Shown here: positions 22,403 to 34,735 of the stretch, piece by piece
Position numbering within the stretch: the first letter of the stretch is position 1
How the letters are laid out: each line of letters opens with the position of its first letter
Assembly (NCBI RefSeq): GCF_029873635.1
Contig: NC_080421.1
Coordinates: 1,364,001 to 1,428,000, forward strand
Source of the DNA: Malania oleifera
Lineage: Eukaryota; Streptophyta; Magnoliopsida; Santalales; Ximeniaceae
Reading direction: 5' to 3'
Length of the DNA: 64,000 nucleotides
The notes under the pieces: generated by a model
What the model was told of the DNA's origin: nothing
The model's database searches: none
What the model saw: only the letters and a program-made list of their open reading frames with translations
Made by a program: the position numbers and the translations under genes

Positions 22403-22870
22403 GACAACTCGATAAAAATTTATTTTAAAAATTAAACATCTCGACTCTGAAAAATTTGAAAATTTTGGAAAGAATCAATTTAAAAATTAAAAATGCTCAA
22501 ATTGAAAGATTCAATTTTAAAGCCAAAAGAGACTTATTTTTTGAAAATAACAGGACTCAGTTTAAACAATGAGACTCAATTAAACGCACCAAGACTCAAA
22601 TAAAAAATACTGGAACTTTGTTAAAAACATTGGGACTCATCGAAAACAAACTGGGACTTGACAAAAACAGGGACTCAAATAAAAATACCGGGACTCAATT
22701 AAAGACATCGAGACTCAATTTAAAAATATCGAGACTCGATTAAAGACACCGGGACTCAATTTTAAAATACCGAAACTCAATTTAAAACATCGGGCTTTTC
22801 AAAAAGGGTCTTCCAACTTTTGGGATTCAATGTCAACTTTTATTACACAGGATCTCCTCAGGAAGGGACG
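22403..22870. repeat. Flanking DNA with a degenerate GGGACTCAATT minisatellite
   Basis: From about 22555 to 22800 the core GGGACTCAATTAAA returns roughly every 22-28 bp, about ten to twelve times, with spacers such as AATACC or GACATC. No coding is seen. The left part (22403-22555) looks like more decayed units. The right boundary with the Gypsy E LTR is approximate. Confidence 0.7.
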
Positions 22871-23117
22871 GTAAAAATTAGGGTGTCTAAAGGGTTGATT
22901 ATTTAATAATTGAAGGTATAAGCTTAAATGTGAATGTATTTCTGAGGTTAAATTGAGAAATTGAGATTTTGTATAATTCAGGGTTGGTATATACACGATG
23001 GCTAGCTAGGTTTTCAGTGGGTGTTTTTTTTAAGGGACCCAGGTAAATGATAAATAGTTTATAATTCAGGAAATGTGAATATGAAACTATTATGGTAAAT
23101 TCAGTTGATTGACAGGG

Positions 23118-23164
<47 letters not shown>

Positions 23165-24716
23165 ATTTCAGGATTATGGAATTATGAACGCCATGGGCGT
23201 AAGTTAGCAAGTTAGCAGACGAGTTTAGTTTGCCACGTAAGGGAAATATGCTATGCTAGTAAATTCAAAATTTTTATCAGTAATATTATAGTATTTGTTC
23301 ATTAAGATACAGGGTATAAATTATATAGTTTTACAGATTTCAAAACATGACTTTTATTAATTGTGTGGCTTGAGTAGATATTTTTTCAGTACATAGTTTA
23401 TACAGTTTTTCATAATACCATGATTTACAATATTTTTGGCACAGAAATATGTTTTACCAGATTTTATAGAATTATAAATTATAGAGTATATACAGACAGA
23501 TATTATAGAGACAGATATTTTATAGACAGATATTATACAGACAGATATTATATAAACAGATATTTTATAGTATTTACAGAATACCATGATTTTCAGAATA
23601 ACAAAATCATAACACTTAGATACTACAATTTATTCAGTCAAATAATACAGATCAAATATACAGTTATTTCAGTCAGGTATTACAATATTTACAAATAAGA
23701 TTTTCAGTGTTATGGTTATTTTGGAATCATGATGAAACAGTAAGATAATTAAGTATTAGTATTATATTGTATCAAACCCTGATGAAATATTTCAATGTGA
23801 CTAATTATTTCAGTCAGATTCAGTCAGTAGAGTATGGTACCATAGCTATTTCAGATCAGAGTGCACCACATATCTCAGATAGTGTGTGGATTTTCGTCAA
23901 CCGTGTCTTACAGGGATTGCAGGCTCATTAGAATTCTGGGTAGAGGTGGCCGGTTTGATGATGGAGACGTCAGTTTCGAGCCTTTGGAGGGATTGTAGTA
24001 AATTCGGACTAAGGATTGATGGAGTATCAATTGACTTATCCTGGTGGGCCAACCAGAGTTAAGTCCCGCCTACGCCGCACAACCCTGTCATGAGGGGTTA
24101 AATCATGACATACAAATTTTTAGGGTAGTTTTCACAGTTATTTATATACATATAGATTTACAGAATAACGGCAGATATATTATAATACTAGCAGTAAAAT
24201 TAAATTGAAAACTCAAATATTACAGATGTATTTTAAGCCGCATAGGTATGAGTTATACAGTATTATATTTTATATGGTATCACAGTTCAGTTATTTATTA
24301 GTAAATTATTTATGCAAACTCAACTGCCACACACTAGCAATAGCATATTTCGTCTTACTGAGCATTGTCTCATCCCAGTAATTTAACATTTTTTAGGTGA
24401 TCCAGCTAGATGAGCAGATCTGGCTCGTAGGTAGAGAGGTCAACTACACTACCCTATTTGTAGGGTAAGTGTTATCAAGGGGTTGTATTTTTTAGTAGCA
24501 TTCAGAAGTTTTTGGGTAGAAGAAGCTGGGATGATGTGTAATTATGTATGAATATTTTGGGGGAATACTGAATTCTAGTATTGTGTATAAGGTTGTACAG
24601 TTTTGTGTTTTTCCGTTGTATAAGTATTTTCTAGCAGTCATTACAGGGGTATCAGAGTATTTTTTTGTGCTGTATATTTTATAAAAAAAAATGGTATGAA
24701 ATTTCAGGTCGTTACA
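22870..24716 (+). repeat. Gypsy E 5' LTR, missing its first part
   Basis: It ends GGTCGTTACA at 24716, directly before the primer site. Compared with the related solo LTR at 47290, the U3 with palindromes and TATA box is absent. It keeps the leader, an array of short ACAGATATTATA-type units (23440-23700), hairpin one (24087-24109) and hairpin two (24360-24371). The exact left edge is uncertain. Confidence 0.8.
23121..23161 (+). repeat. (TA)n microsatellite in the Gypsy E LTR
   Basis: About twenty uninterrupted TA units. Confidence 0.95.
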
Positions 24717-24719
24717 TTT

Positions 24720-24731
24720 TGGTATCAGAGC
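24720..24731 (+). other. Primer binding site, tRNA-Met (Gypsy E)
   Basis: TGGTATCAGAGC starts four bases after the LTR terminus TTACA. Confidence 0.9.
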
Positions 24732-25073
24732 ATAGGTTACTAGGTTTTGTAGAATCTAGAGTACAGCAGAAAATAATACCAGAATATAGGAATGAAATTT
24801 TGAAGGATAGAACAAGATATCAGTGAGTCAATGTTAGGGAATTAAGATGAGAATTTAGGGTTCTGTTCTGCAGTCTGGAAGCAGGAACATCGGTGTGGGT
24901 TCTTTGTTTTTCCTGAGATGACGATTTTAGGAAAACCGTAGTAAACTATCGTCGGTTTCTTTTTCTATACGGCAGAACTAGACCTTAAATTAGTAATAGG
25001 AGGTATTGGGATATTTCAATTATAATAGTATTACAAGGTTTGGATTCTCAGAATAATTTGGTGTTATTGCAGG

Positions 25074-26160
25074 ATGGACCCTAGAGGTAGTAGTGCTCAC
25101 GCTAGCGGTGATGATGGAGCAGGGCCCTCTAATATGGGCGGTGGAGGTTCTGATGTTATTTTACGCAACGTAACTCAGCAAGTCATGATTGAGATTGCAC
25201 AGAATTTTAGGGAGCAGGGAGGTCCATCTATCGCGCAGGGGTGTACAATAGAGAAGTTCATGAAAATAAATCCTCCAACATTTTTCAGGAGCAGCTGATC
25301 CTACAGTTGCTGAGAACTGGATGCAGGAGATAGAGAAAATACTGACGGTGCTCCACTGCACCGATAAGCAAAGGGTTCTTTATGCCACATAAAAGTTGGT
25401 AGGGGAGGCCGAGAGATAGTGGACGACTACTTGATTACTAGAGGAGCAGAGACCCATACCAGTGCCTATGACCTGGGCTCGATTCAGAGACATATTCTTC
25501 GACTGATACTTTCCTACCACAGTCAGAGAGGCTAAAGTACAGGAGTTTTTGAGTTTGACCCAGGGACCGATGACAATTCAACAGTATGCAGTGAAATTTT
25601 TTGAGCTGTCACGATTTGCTCCATATGTAGTACCAGATGAAGCTATGAAGGTCAGGATGTTCGAGAGGGGTTTGAGGCGAGACATATACAAGCAAGTGGT
25701 TTTATAAAGATGCATGACTTTACTGAACTTGTTGAGAGAGCCACAGTAGCAAAAGAGAGTGAATAGATAGATATAGGAGTACCGAGCCAGAGGAAGAGGC
25801 CTACACCTCCGGGTTTCTAGGCAGGTTCCAGCTGGGGCCCATGGAGACAAGACTGGTTCGGTGGAGGTCAGAGGCATATGACAGGGCACCGAGGGTTTTA
25901 GGGTGAGCAAACTTACCGTATTTGTCCTAGATGAGGTCGAAGGCATTTAAGAGAGTGTAAAAGAGGAGAAAATGTCTGCTATCGTTGTGGGAGACCTGGT
26001 CATAGGTCTTGGTCATGTCAGGGACCGCCGGCCCAAACACCAGTTCATAGATCATTTCGGGGTGGTTACCAGGCTCCCCGTGGAGGCTAGCAGAGGCATA
26101 CAGCACCGGCGAGGGTCTATGCATTGACGTCGGGAGATATTGAGGCCGCTGGGGACATCG
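25074..26160 (+). pseudogene. Gypsy E gag remnant
   Basis: The ATG at 25074 starts a reading parallel to A gag. A frameshift near 25285 and stops near 25390 and 25415 break it. The fold markers RDIFFD and FPTTVREAK fall around 25485-25535, and QQYAVKFFELSRFAP follows (25579-25623). The zinc knuckle C-x2-C-x4-H-x4-C is at about 25979-26020. Stops such as GAATAGATA and TTCTAGGCA are TAG. No intact product. Confidence 0.87.
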
Positions 26161-26199
26161 TGACAGGTATTATTACTGCTTTACCATATAAAGTTGTTG

Positions 26200-28657
26200 T
26201 TTTGTTTGATACAAGTGCCACTCATTCTTTTGTGTTGTCGGGGTATGCTAAATTATCTAGGATTGAGGCACATTAGTTAGATGTTGAATTGTTAGTAGCC
26301 ATGCCGACTGGATCAGTAATAAGATGTTGGAGGGTACTTAAAAATTTTCCAGTGCACATTCAAGAGAAAATACTACCAACCAATCTTGTAGTACTTGACA
26401 TGCAAGGGTTTGATGTGACATTGGGTATGGACTGGCTAGCAGCTAATCACGCCAGCATAGATTGTCATAAAAAAGAAGTGATTTTCAGACCCCCTAGGTG
26501 AGCAAAATCTCAAATTTATGGGTTCACATATGCACGCCTCGCCACATTTAGTGCCAGCAATTCAAGCGAGGAAGTTGCTTCAGGGTGGTTTCCAGGGTTA
26601 TATTGCATATATAAAGAGGATGCCAGAAGAAGAACTAAAACAGGCTGATATTCTAGTAGTTAGAGAATTTCCAGATGTCTTTCTAGAGGAATTTCTTGGT
26701 TTATCACCAGATTAAGAGATTGAATTTATTGTGGATCTACTACCAGGGTCGGCACAAATATCTAAAGCGTCGTATAGAATGGCTTCAGCTGAACTGAAAG
26801 ATTTGAAAGACCAGCTGTAGGAGTAGATGGATAAATGATTTATCAGGCCTAGTGTATTGCCTTGGGGAGCACCAATTCTGTTTGTGAAGAAGAAATATGG
26901 GCCTATGAGGATGTGCATAGATTATAGAGAAATAAACAAACTGACAGTCGAGAATAAATATCCTCTTCCCAAAATTGACGATCTATTTGATTAGGTCCAG
27001 GGGACCCAGGTCTACTCCAAGATTGACCTACGGTCGGGTTACCACCAAGTAAAAGTTAGAGTAGAGGACATTTCAAAGACAGCATTCCGAACTAGATATG
27101 GGCACTACGAGTTCTTGGTTATGCCGTTCGAATTATCTAATGCACTAGCAGTGTTTATGGATTTAATGAATCGGGTGTTCCATTAGTATTTGGACCAGTT
27201 TGTTGTTGTATTTATTGATGATATAATGGTCTATTCGAAGAGTTTTGAGGAACATGAGGATCATCTGATGCTGGTTTTACAGGTGTTAAGGGAGAAGCGG
27301 TTATATGCTAAATTCAAGAAATGTGAATTATGGTTAAGGCAGGTTACTTTTCTCGGGCATGTGATCTCCTAGGATGGAATATCAATTGATCCAAGTAAAA
27401 TAGAAGCAATAATGAGTTGGGTGAGACCAGTAAATGTTCAGGAGGTCAGAAGCTTTCTGGGTCTAGCAAGGTATTATCGGCATTTTGTGGAAGGTTTCTC
27501 CAGATTATCTGGTCCACTAACACGACTCATGAGGAAAAATGTGAGGTTTGAATGGACAGATGATTGTGAGCAGAGTTTCCAGGAGTTAAGCGGTAGTTGT
27601 TTACTGCACTGGTACTATCTATTCCATCAGAGGAGGATGAATTTTTTATATACAGTGATGCCTCTTTGAAGGGACTCAGATGTGTGTTAATGCAACATGG
27701 AAGAGTCATTGCCTATGCATCTCGATAGCTTGAAGAATATGAAGAGAACTATCCAGTAGCTATTGTAGTGTATGCTCTAAAGATCTGGAGACACTATCTT
27801 TATGGTGGGAAATGGGAGATCTTCACTGATTATAAAAGTTTGAAGTATTTATTCACCCAAAAATAATTAAATATGAGGCAAAGAAGATGGCTAGAACTCA
27901 TTAAAGATTATGATTGTATGATCAGCTACCATCAAGGGAAAGCAAATGTGGTGTTGATGCATTAAATCGAAAGTCAATGGGAGCAGCATTATCAGTAGTG
28001 GAGATTTAGCATCCGATTCGAATGGACCTAGAGAGGCTCGATGTAGAGTTAGTAGAGGGTGGTCACCGGGCATTTATTGCTAACCTGGTGATACAGCCTA
28101 CCTTGCAAGAAAGAATTAAAGCTGCTCAGAGAAATGATGCAGAGTTGGTAGAGTTGATAGAGAAAGTGCAGGATGGTCAAGGGGAGGAGTTTAGAATATC
28201 GGATGATGTAGCCCTATGGTTTCATACCAGACGGTGTGTTCTTGCAGATGCTGAGATTAGGAAAGCTATTTTAGAGGAGGCACATGAATCCCTGTACGTA
28301 GTTCATCCTGGCAGTACTAAAATGTATCAGGATCTCCGAGTATCCTTCTGGTGGAGCAGCATGAATAGAGAGATAGAGGAATTCGTGGAGCAGTGGTTGA
28401 CGTGTCAGTAAGTAAAGGCTGAGCACCAGAGGCCAGCAGGATAGTTGCAACCACTACACATTCTAGAGTGGAAGTGGGACCATATATCCATGGACTTCGT
28501 TACAGGATTACCGCCGATGCTGCATGGCCAAAAGGCTATCTAGGTGATTGTAGACTGGCTAACAAAGATTGCACACTTCCTACCTATTAAATTCAGCTAC
28601 CCTATAAATAGACTAGCAGAGATATACATTCAGCGGATAGTTCAACCTTATGGAGTG
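26200..28657 (+). pseudogene. Gypsy E pol, 5' part: protease to integrase core
   Basis: The protease motif is DTSATHSF, where DTGATHSF or DSGATHSF is usual, so the flap-side glycine is lost (about 26209). RT spans about 26760-27380 with the FIDD active site at 27211-27222. The thumb and RNase H follow (27412-27800). The zinc-binding region of integrase (28240-28440) keeps FWW and LTCQ, and the core starts at MDFVTGLP (about 28490). It is interrupted at 28657 by the nested element. More than ten stops are seen, most of them TAG. Confidence 0.9.
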
Positions 28658-29180
28658 TGATTACGCACCGAAACTGCGTAATTGGGCATCTTAACCCGGG
28701 TTTTACGGTTTATATTTTAATTAAATGTCCAAAATTGTCCAATATTTTAATAAAGTGCCAAAATCATCATTCTTGAACTTTATTGCACTATTTATGAAGT
28801 TTTGGTAATTTTTTGTCGCAAGAAAATTCCCGGGAACCAAAACTGATACCTGTTCGTATTTCATGCATAACTTTTCCGTTAGAGCTCCGATCGAGACGAT
28901 TCAAATTTCTAGACAAAGAGGAAAGTATCATCTACAACTTTTATGTTTTGAGTTTTGTGAGATACAGGCTCTAGAAGAGCAGAATTTGCAACGAATAGAG
29001 AATTAAAAAAAAAATGAAAAAAAATCAAGTTGCCGGGTCAACCCTTTGCAAATGGGTCGGGTTGTTCCATGCCGGGTCATAGGGCTTTTCCCCATCCCCT
29101 TTAAATCTTCTCTTTCTCCTTCTTCTTTTGGAGGCAGCCACGGGGCTCCCCTGTTCTCTCCCATATACTCTTCTTCTTCC

Positions 29181-29220
29181 CCTTCTTCTTCTTCTTCTTC
29201 TTCTTCTTCTTCTTCTTCTC
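29181..29220 (+). repeat. (CTT)n microsatellite
   Basis: About thirteen CTT units within the pyrimidine-rich part of the element I LTR. Confidence 0.92.
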
Positions 29221-29619
29221 TTCTCCTTACTTTTCCTTGCTGTTTCCTGTCTTCTCTTTTGGTATTTCTTTTAGTTTTTCTATCTTCAATATTTCTCTTC
29301 TTCTTTTTATCCTTTCTTCTTCTCCTTTCCCTTCTTTTTCCTCCTCTGTTTTCCTTGAATTCCCTCTACTAGCAACAACTCCAGCCGTGGCAGCCCATGT
29401 TCTAGCAACAACTCCAGCCGTGGTAGCCCCTGTTCCAGCAACCAACTCCAGCCGTGGCAGCCCCTATTCCAGCAGCCAACTCCTCCAGCCCAGCTCCGGA
29501 AACACCATCCAGGCTAGTGCATTCCAGCCACCCGAGAAGATGCATCCGACCAAGAATACCCGAGCCACTACCACACCAGCTGAACCCATGGCAGCAGCTG
29601 ATCCAGCATCCCTCTGTTT

Positions 29620-29621
<2 letters not shown>

Positions 29622-29659
<38 letters not shown>
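29622..29659 (+). repeat. (CT)n microsatellite
   Basis: About nineteen CT units in the element I LTR. Confidence 0.95.
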
Positions 29660-29660
<1 letters not shown>

Positions 29661-30375
29661 CTTTTCTCTTTTAATTTTGATATAGGATAGTATTGTTTTT
29701 TTTTACTGAAGGTATTTAAAAAGCTTGGATTTTGAATATTTTATCTTTGCAATAGTTGATTGTTTAATTATTTTTTTTGTCTTGGGTATTTTATTTTATA
29801 AGTAGAGTTAGTTGGAAGTTTATATTTAATTATGCTTGGTTTCATATTTAAATTAGTTTTTTTTCTTCTTCTCGAGATTTAATTGTTTTCGAAGTTTGGT
29901 TTAGTTAGGACCGGTTTTATCAAAGTTCGTATTTTTATTTTCTTTCATTGTTCTTTTTTTTATGTGTTGCATTTTGGTTTGAGTCCTTGAATTGTTAAAG
30001 TTCCGATTTTTAGTGTGTGCTTGAATCTGATTGAGTTTCCATAGTGTGTTTTTAATTCCATGTTCAAAATTACCATCTTTAATTAGCGTGTGTTGAGTTT
30101 CCATCCTTACTCTTTAATTCGAAGCATGTTAGTTTTAGGGTTTTTTAAATTACGTGTCATTTAATTCGTCAGAAGTAAAATTGAACAACTCTGAAAAACC
30201 TTGAATCTGAACCAAGTTCAGTACATTTTTATTTTTGATTGGGAGAACGTAAAATTTGATATTAAAACGCATTCCCTGAGGAGACGATCTAGCCCTTGGG
30301 CTTAATATTATACGATAGAACTCCTATACTTGGGATAGCTTTCGAGCTGCTCATTTTTCTAGTGAGTCAAGTTTT

Positions 30376-30393
30376 TGGCGCCGTTGCCGGGGA
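30376..30393 (+). other. Primer binding site, tRNA-Asp type
   Basis: TGGCGCCGTTGCCGGGGA follows the LTR end by six bases. It complements the 3' end of plant tRNA-Asp with about one mismatch, as in Athila elements. Confidence 0.85.
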
Positions 30394-30505
30394 ATGTCGT
30401 CTTAGTCTTAAATTTGCGTTTTTCCTGTCATTTTTGTTAGTTTTATGAAAATAAGAAAAAAAATAAAAAAACAAAAACAAAAAAAAAATGATTGAGTTTT
30501 AAAAA

Positions 30506-32178
30506 ATGGTTGCACCTGCACTGCGCACGATAATGGACTTTTTGCAGCTTGAATATGCTACTGCATTCTCTTCCACTGTTTTGCCTTATGATGAGCTTAA
30601 TTTCATGATGCAGCGTGGGAGGACGTCATTACTACCCGAGTTTTACGGGTCAGAATCTGAGTGCCCTTATCAGCATCTAGCAGAGTTTGAGTTAACCTGC
30701 AATATGTTTTTCTCTCATGCTAGAGCTGACGAGTCTACTAGACTGAACTTATTTCTTGCTACTTTGCAAGATAGGGCACTGATTTGGTTTCATTCCTTGA
30801 GACTTCACTTTATCATTAATTGGTCTGATATGGAGCGTGAATTCCTGCATGCGTTTTGTCCCTCACAGAAAACTCAATTTTTGTAGGAACAAATTCTTAA
30901 TTTTGTGCAACATGATGATGAGACATTTGGGGTTTGCTGGGAGTGATTCAAGGATCTACTACGCACTTGTCCACATCACGGGTTCGACTCATGGAGGTTA
31001 GCTGATTGTTTTTATACTGCTCTTACCCTTGATTGCAAGTGTTTTGTCCAGACTATGTCTAATGGAGAGCCCGTCAGCGAGGATCCAGATCAGGTATTAT
31101 CATTCTTTGATTACTTAACTGATAATGTCCCACAGTGCAACACACGATACACTCAGGCACCCATGACTGCATATCCTATCAGCATAATTAGTGGTGGTGA
31201 TGCATATGAACCACCAAACTGCCCAGATATTCCTCCACCTTAATACCAGCCACCACAGATCCCTCAGAGCTGTACGCCATCGGAATTTCTGGAGGATAGC
31301 ATAACTCAGATGGCGAACATGCTCCAGCAATTCATGCAAACTCAAGTCGATCATAATAATGAATTGCGAGATACCATTAATGCGATAAGCACACAGTTGG
31401 ACATCTTAGAAAATGAGGAATCACTTGCGGAACCTCAGCCTAGTTCTCAAGAGTACCAGCAATCGCAACAACAAATACATGATGTTTCTCTTGAGACAGC
31501 AGAGGCCACCATCACCTTCAATAGCGAGAAGGACGATCCCCAATCTGAAATGCTCATTGCCGGGCAAATAGTTGTCCCAGTACCGGAAGTTATGGCTGAA
31601 ATAGATGAATTCAAAGAAAAATCAGAGGAAACGGGGCTAGAAGCAGAGCAGTTAGTTGATGAGGAGACTAGTACCCATACGGAGTACCAACCTGTGGTAC
31701 CTAATACTCCAAGCTCAGAAACCATGAAACCGTCACCCCCACTTGAATCAGATGTTAAAGAGCCTAATGTGGACACAGACTCTTGCAGTGGTATGATGAT
31801 ATGTACACCCAATAAAGAGGGTGACCAGTCTGGTGAGCTTATGATTTTCAAAGAACCAGGTAAAACCTTTAATGTTAATGCTTCTGAAGAACTACATGTA
31901 ATTGCTCCAATAATTTCCCATCACACGTTAGTTCGTAAAGAAGCAAATTTCCTAAAACGATATTGAATAAAGACCCTTTCTTGTCAACACAAGAGGGTCG
32001 ACTTGCACACAAATTGTTTGGTATTTTGACACGCATTAATTTATCTGAGGTTGATTTTCGTGCAGGTTTGAAGACTGATCGATTTTGGCGACTCAAATTT
32101 GGAGACCCGCCAATGCAATTTATAGACCTGCAGCCACCAGATGAAATTCCTCCAGAGCCTCCGCCAAGACAATGGTGA
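30506..32178 (+). pseudogene. Gag of element I, broken by stops and one frame change
   Basis: Three open segments (30506-30886, 31055-31243, 31310-31966) read in series, then a fourth (31963-32178) in the -1 frame. The first holds the retrotransposon gag core (LLPEFYGSES, HLAEFELTCNMF, DRALIWFHSL, WSDMEREFLHAFCP). The middle is acidic and rich in glutamate, serine and proline. The last ends PPEPPPRQW. Stops lie near 30884 (CAG to TAG is likely), 30944 and 31241. The switch to the last frame falls at AAATTTC near 31947, a shape that also fits a -1 slippery site. I see no zinc knuckle. Confidence 0.8.
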
Positions 32179-33602
32179 TGTTTTTCTTTCCCTTATTTTC
32201 CTTTTATTTTATCTTATTTTATTTTTAGTTAGTTTTCAGGTCTATTTTCTCGTAGTTCGATCTTTGTTTTCCATTATTTCGCCACTCAGGTACGCCTTAC
32301 TTTTCCCGTGCACAGTATTTTCTATTTCCCCTATACTTTCACATTGAGGACAATGTTCCACTTTAGTTGGGGGGAATAAGCATTCGCATGTGACACTGTC
32401 CACGTACACGTACCGAGTTTTTTTTAAAAACAAAAAAACAAAAAAACAAAAAAAAAATCAAAAAGAAAGAGAGAAAGAAAGGAGGAGTACTGAAGGATTA
32501 TATTGCATTATGTCATGCTTAACACTGACTCATACCTTTCGCATACTTGCATATAACTTATGAATGACACACTTAAGTTAATCATGCATAGTTTTCTCTT
32601 TATATGATCTTATGACTCCATGAAGAATCGATTGGTAGTACATTTATGTTAATTTGACTATATAATTTCCTGTATTTACACGGCATCTCACGAGACTGAA
32701 TAAACACATTCACGTGATTCATTGCACTTAGGGTTTCCTGTGAGCACTGAGAGAACACCCGTGGCAACTATGACACCTTGTGAGATATCCTTGAGCTATT
32801 TATCGTCCTTTTGAGCGTTAATATCAAATCAGAGTTCATGGAACTCAATTTTCTTTTTCTGGATGATTCCTTTGTACACTAGTCTATGTTTTGATTTGCT
32901 AGCCTAGAGGTGACACCTAGTGGGGAGATAGAAACCTAGGTCTTGTAGCCTACTTAAGATGTGAAGGCTGAGCCACCCCTAGAGATAGACTTAGTTCATA
33001 GACCACTATTCGAGCTCAATTCCCATTGATGGTATGAAGATTACAAAAGAAGTGTTAATATTGTCCTTATTGATCAAGAAAAGACAAAAAAATGAAGAAT
33101 GAGTAGAAGAAAGAATAAGAAATACACATGCGCATGAGATGAAACGCTAATGCCGGTCCAAATACATATCACAAGGACACGACACATATTTTCCACGTAT
33201 GAAGATTCTTCAACCGATTCATGCCTCAGATGTATTCACGACAAGTTTGTGAGTAAGTTGATCTAGGGTGGTCTCAGTTGGATATGGCGAGTAAGTGAGA
33301 AGATGCTAGGGTGAAGGACCTAACACCTCATGGATAGGCTAGATCCTTTCCAGACTAGTCCACTCCATATACTTAGCGTTGTTCCCTTTAATATGTGGGA
33401 TGTTTGATCACGACACTCCTCCTCACATATGATGAGTGAACCCATTCCTTTTGAGTGTTCTTAAGGGTATACCAGTTAAGCCGAGTCAAAGCGACCATTC
33501 TGTAGGTGTCCACTGGCGTCCTAGGTATACTGAGTCACACATATCACACACACCTCGAGAGTTTACCTGTTTATACTCGAACTTATATGATTGCATTAAC
33601 TC
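32179..33602 (+). other. Non-coding internal region of element I
   Basis: No open frame of note. It contains the block CATTGAGGACAATGT and the run AGTTGGGGGGAA (32368-32379), both repeated in element J (34817-34850). J matches along the whole stretch, so it is a family feature. The right end is a deletion that removed the polypurine tract and most of the 3' LTR. Confidence 0.75.
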
Positions 33603-33714
33603 TGAATTAAAACGCATTCCTTGAGGAGACGATCTAGCCCTTGAGCTTAATATTATACGACAGAACTCCTATACTTGGGATAGCTTCCGAGCTGCTCATT
33701 TTTCGAGTGAGTCA
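33603..33714 (+). repeat. 3' LTR remnant of element I (last 112 bp)
   Basis: From ATTAAAACGCATTCC to GAGTGAGTCA it matches the 5' LTR end (about 30260-30369). The deletion joins internal DNA to the LTR interior near the shared string ATTAAA. Confidence 0.87.
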
Positions 33715-34636
33715 GAGTGCCAGCATCTATAGTTTCAGACCGAGACCCGCGTTTCACATCACGGTTTTGAAGGAGCTTACAGGAGGCTTTGGGTCTCAAT
33801 TATCATTCAGCATGACTTTTCATCCTCAGACTGATGGGCAGAAAAAGAAGACAATTCAGGTACTTGAGGATATGCTTCGAGTATATGTGCTGGATTTCAG
33901 GAGTAGTTGGACCTAGTATATGCCACTAGTTGAGTTCGCATATAATAACAACTATCAGGCCAGCATCGGGATGGCACCTTATGAGGTTTTATATATTTGG
34001 AGGTATCGTTCTCTACTATACTGGGATGAAATGGGAGAAATGCGAGTTTTGGGACCAGAACTAGTGCAACAGACGTACGATAAACTCTGACTAATTAAAG
34101 ATAGAATCACTGCAGCTTAGAGTCGGTAAAAAAGCTACGTAGATACTCGATGTTGGAAACTAGAATTTGATGTGGAAGATCAGGTATTTTTGAAGGTAGC
34201 ACCATTGAGAGGGGCTATAAGATTTTGGAGGAAAGATAAGCTGAGCCCTAAGTTTATTGGCTCATTTGAGATACTAGAGATAGTGGGTTAAGTTGCTTAT
34301 AGGCTATCTTTACCACCAGCGTTATCTAGAATACACAATGTATTCCATGTTTCCATGCAGAGGAAATATGTCCTAGATCCCTCCCATGTGATCAGCTACG
34401 AGGAGTTAGAACTCAAAGATACACTAGCATATGAGGAGACGTCGGTGCAGATCTTAGATAGAAAAGAACAAGAGTTGCGTACTAAAAGAATTTCACTAGT
34501 AAAAGTCTTGTGGAAAAACCATGCGGTGGAGGAGGCCTTGTGGGAGTTAGAGGAGGAGATACGACCAAGATACTCACACCTGTTCAGTGGGGACCAGTAT
34601 TATACAAAAAGAATAATAGCAATTCATGTAAAGTAA
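33715..34636 (+). pseudogene. Gypsy E pol, 3' part: integrase core end and chromodomain
   Basis: The integrase core resumes as the VSDRD region, with a small frame problem at 33730-33770, then TFHPQTDGQ (33818-33844) and the FAYNN-like block (33940). After several stops, FEILE and VFHVS lead to a chromodomain-like C-terminus (34440-34600), with [16 protein letters not shown] followed by VLWKNHAVEEALWELEEEI. Chromodomains of this group direct integration toward heterochromatin in intact relatives. It ends at the TAA near 34634. Confidence 0.87.
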
Positions 34637-34735
34637 ATTCAGTTTATGTAGTTTGGTTTTATTTTATGCATAACAGAATGATGTATGTACAAGTTGTATA
34701 TTATTTGCATCTTTCTTCTCTTTTTCTATCGCATT

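Larger units (their letters stand above)
28658..30369 (+). repeat. 5' LTR of element I (about 1.71 kb)
   Basis: It begins TGATTACGC and ends CTAGTGAGTCA. A CT- and CTT-rich region (29100-29660) probably includes the transcript leader. The frames at 29046-29690 translate these simple repeats and are not genes. The 3' LTR of element J (36332-38236) is the same family. Confidence 0.88.
28658..33714 (+). mobile_element. Gag-only Athila-like LTR element I (large derivative without pol)
   Basis: Perfect GAGTG duplications lie at 28653-28657 and 33715-33719. The 5' LTR (28658-30369) runs from TGATTACGC to GTGAGTCA, followed by a tRNA-Asp primer site, a broken gag and about 1.4 kb of non-coding internal DNA. 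Only the last 112 bp of the 3' LTR remain. No protease, RT or integrase is present, so it would need enzymes from another element. The primer type and the CATTGAGGACAATGT block (32344-32358) are typical of Athila-related families. Its sister copy lies at 34736-38236. Confidence 0.87.
22870..34735 (+). mobile_element. Ty3/Gypsy chromovirus E, 5' LTR truncated, with nested gag-only element
   Basis: A partial 5' LTR is followed by a tRNA-Met primer site, gag, protease, RT, RNase H and integrase. The integrase is split at 28657/33715 by an Athila-like element. The element continues to the chromodomain and is cut off about 100 bp later, at about 34735, where the next element begins. There is no 3' LTR. 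It belongs to the same Tekay/Del group as A. Most reading frames are broken by stops, mainly TAG. Confidence 0.88.

Noticed and set aside
29046..29690. Frames of 78-145 codons rich in serine, leucine and proline
   Set aside because: They translate CTT and CT microsatellites in the LTR of element I.
31447..31851. 134-codon minus-strand frame
   Set aside because: Antisense shadow of the element I gag.
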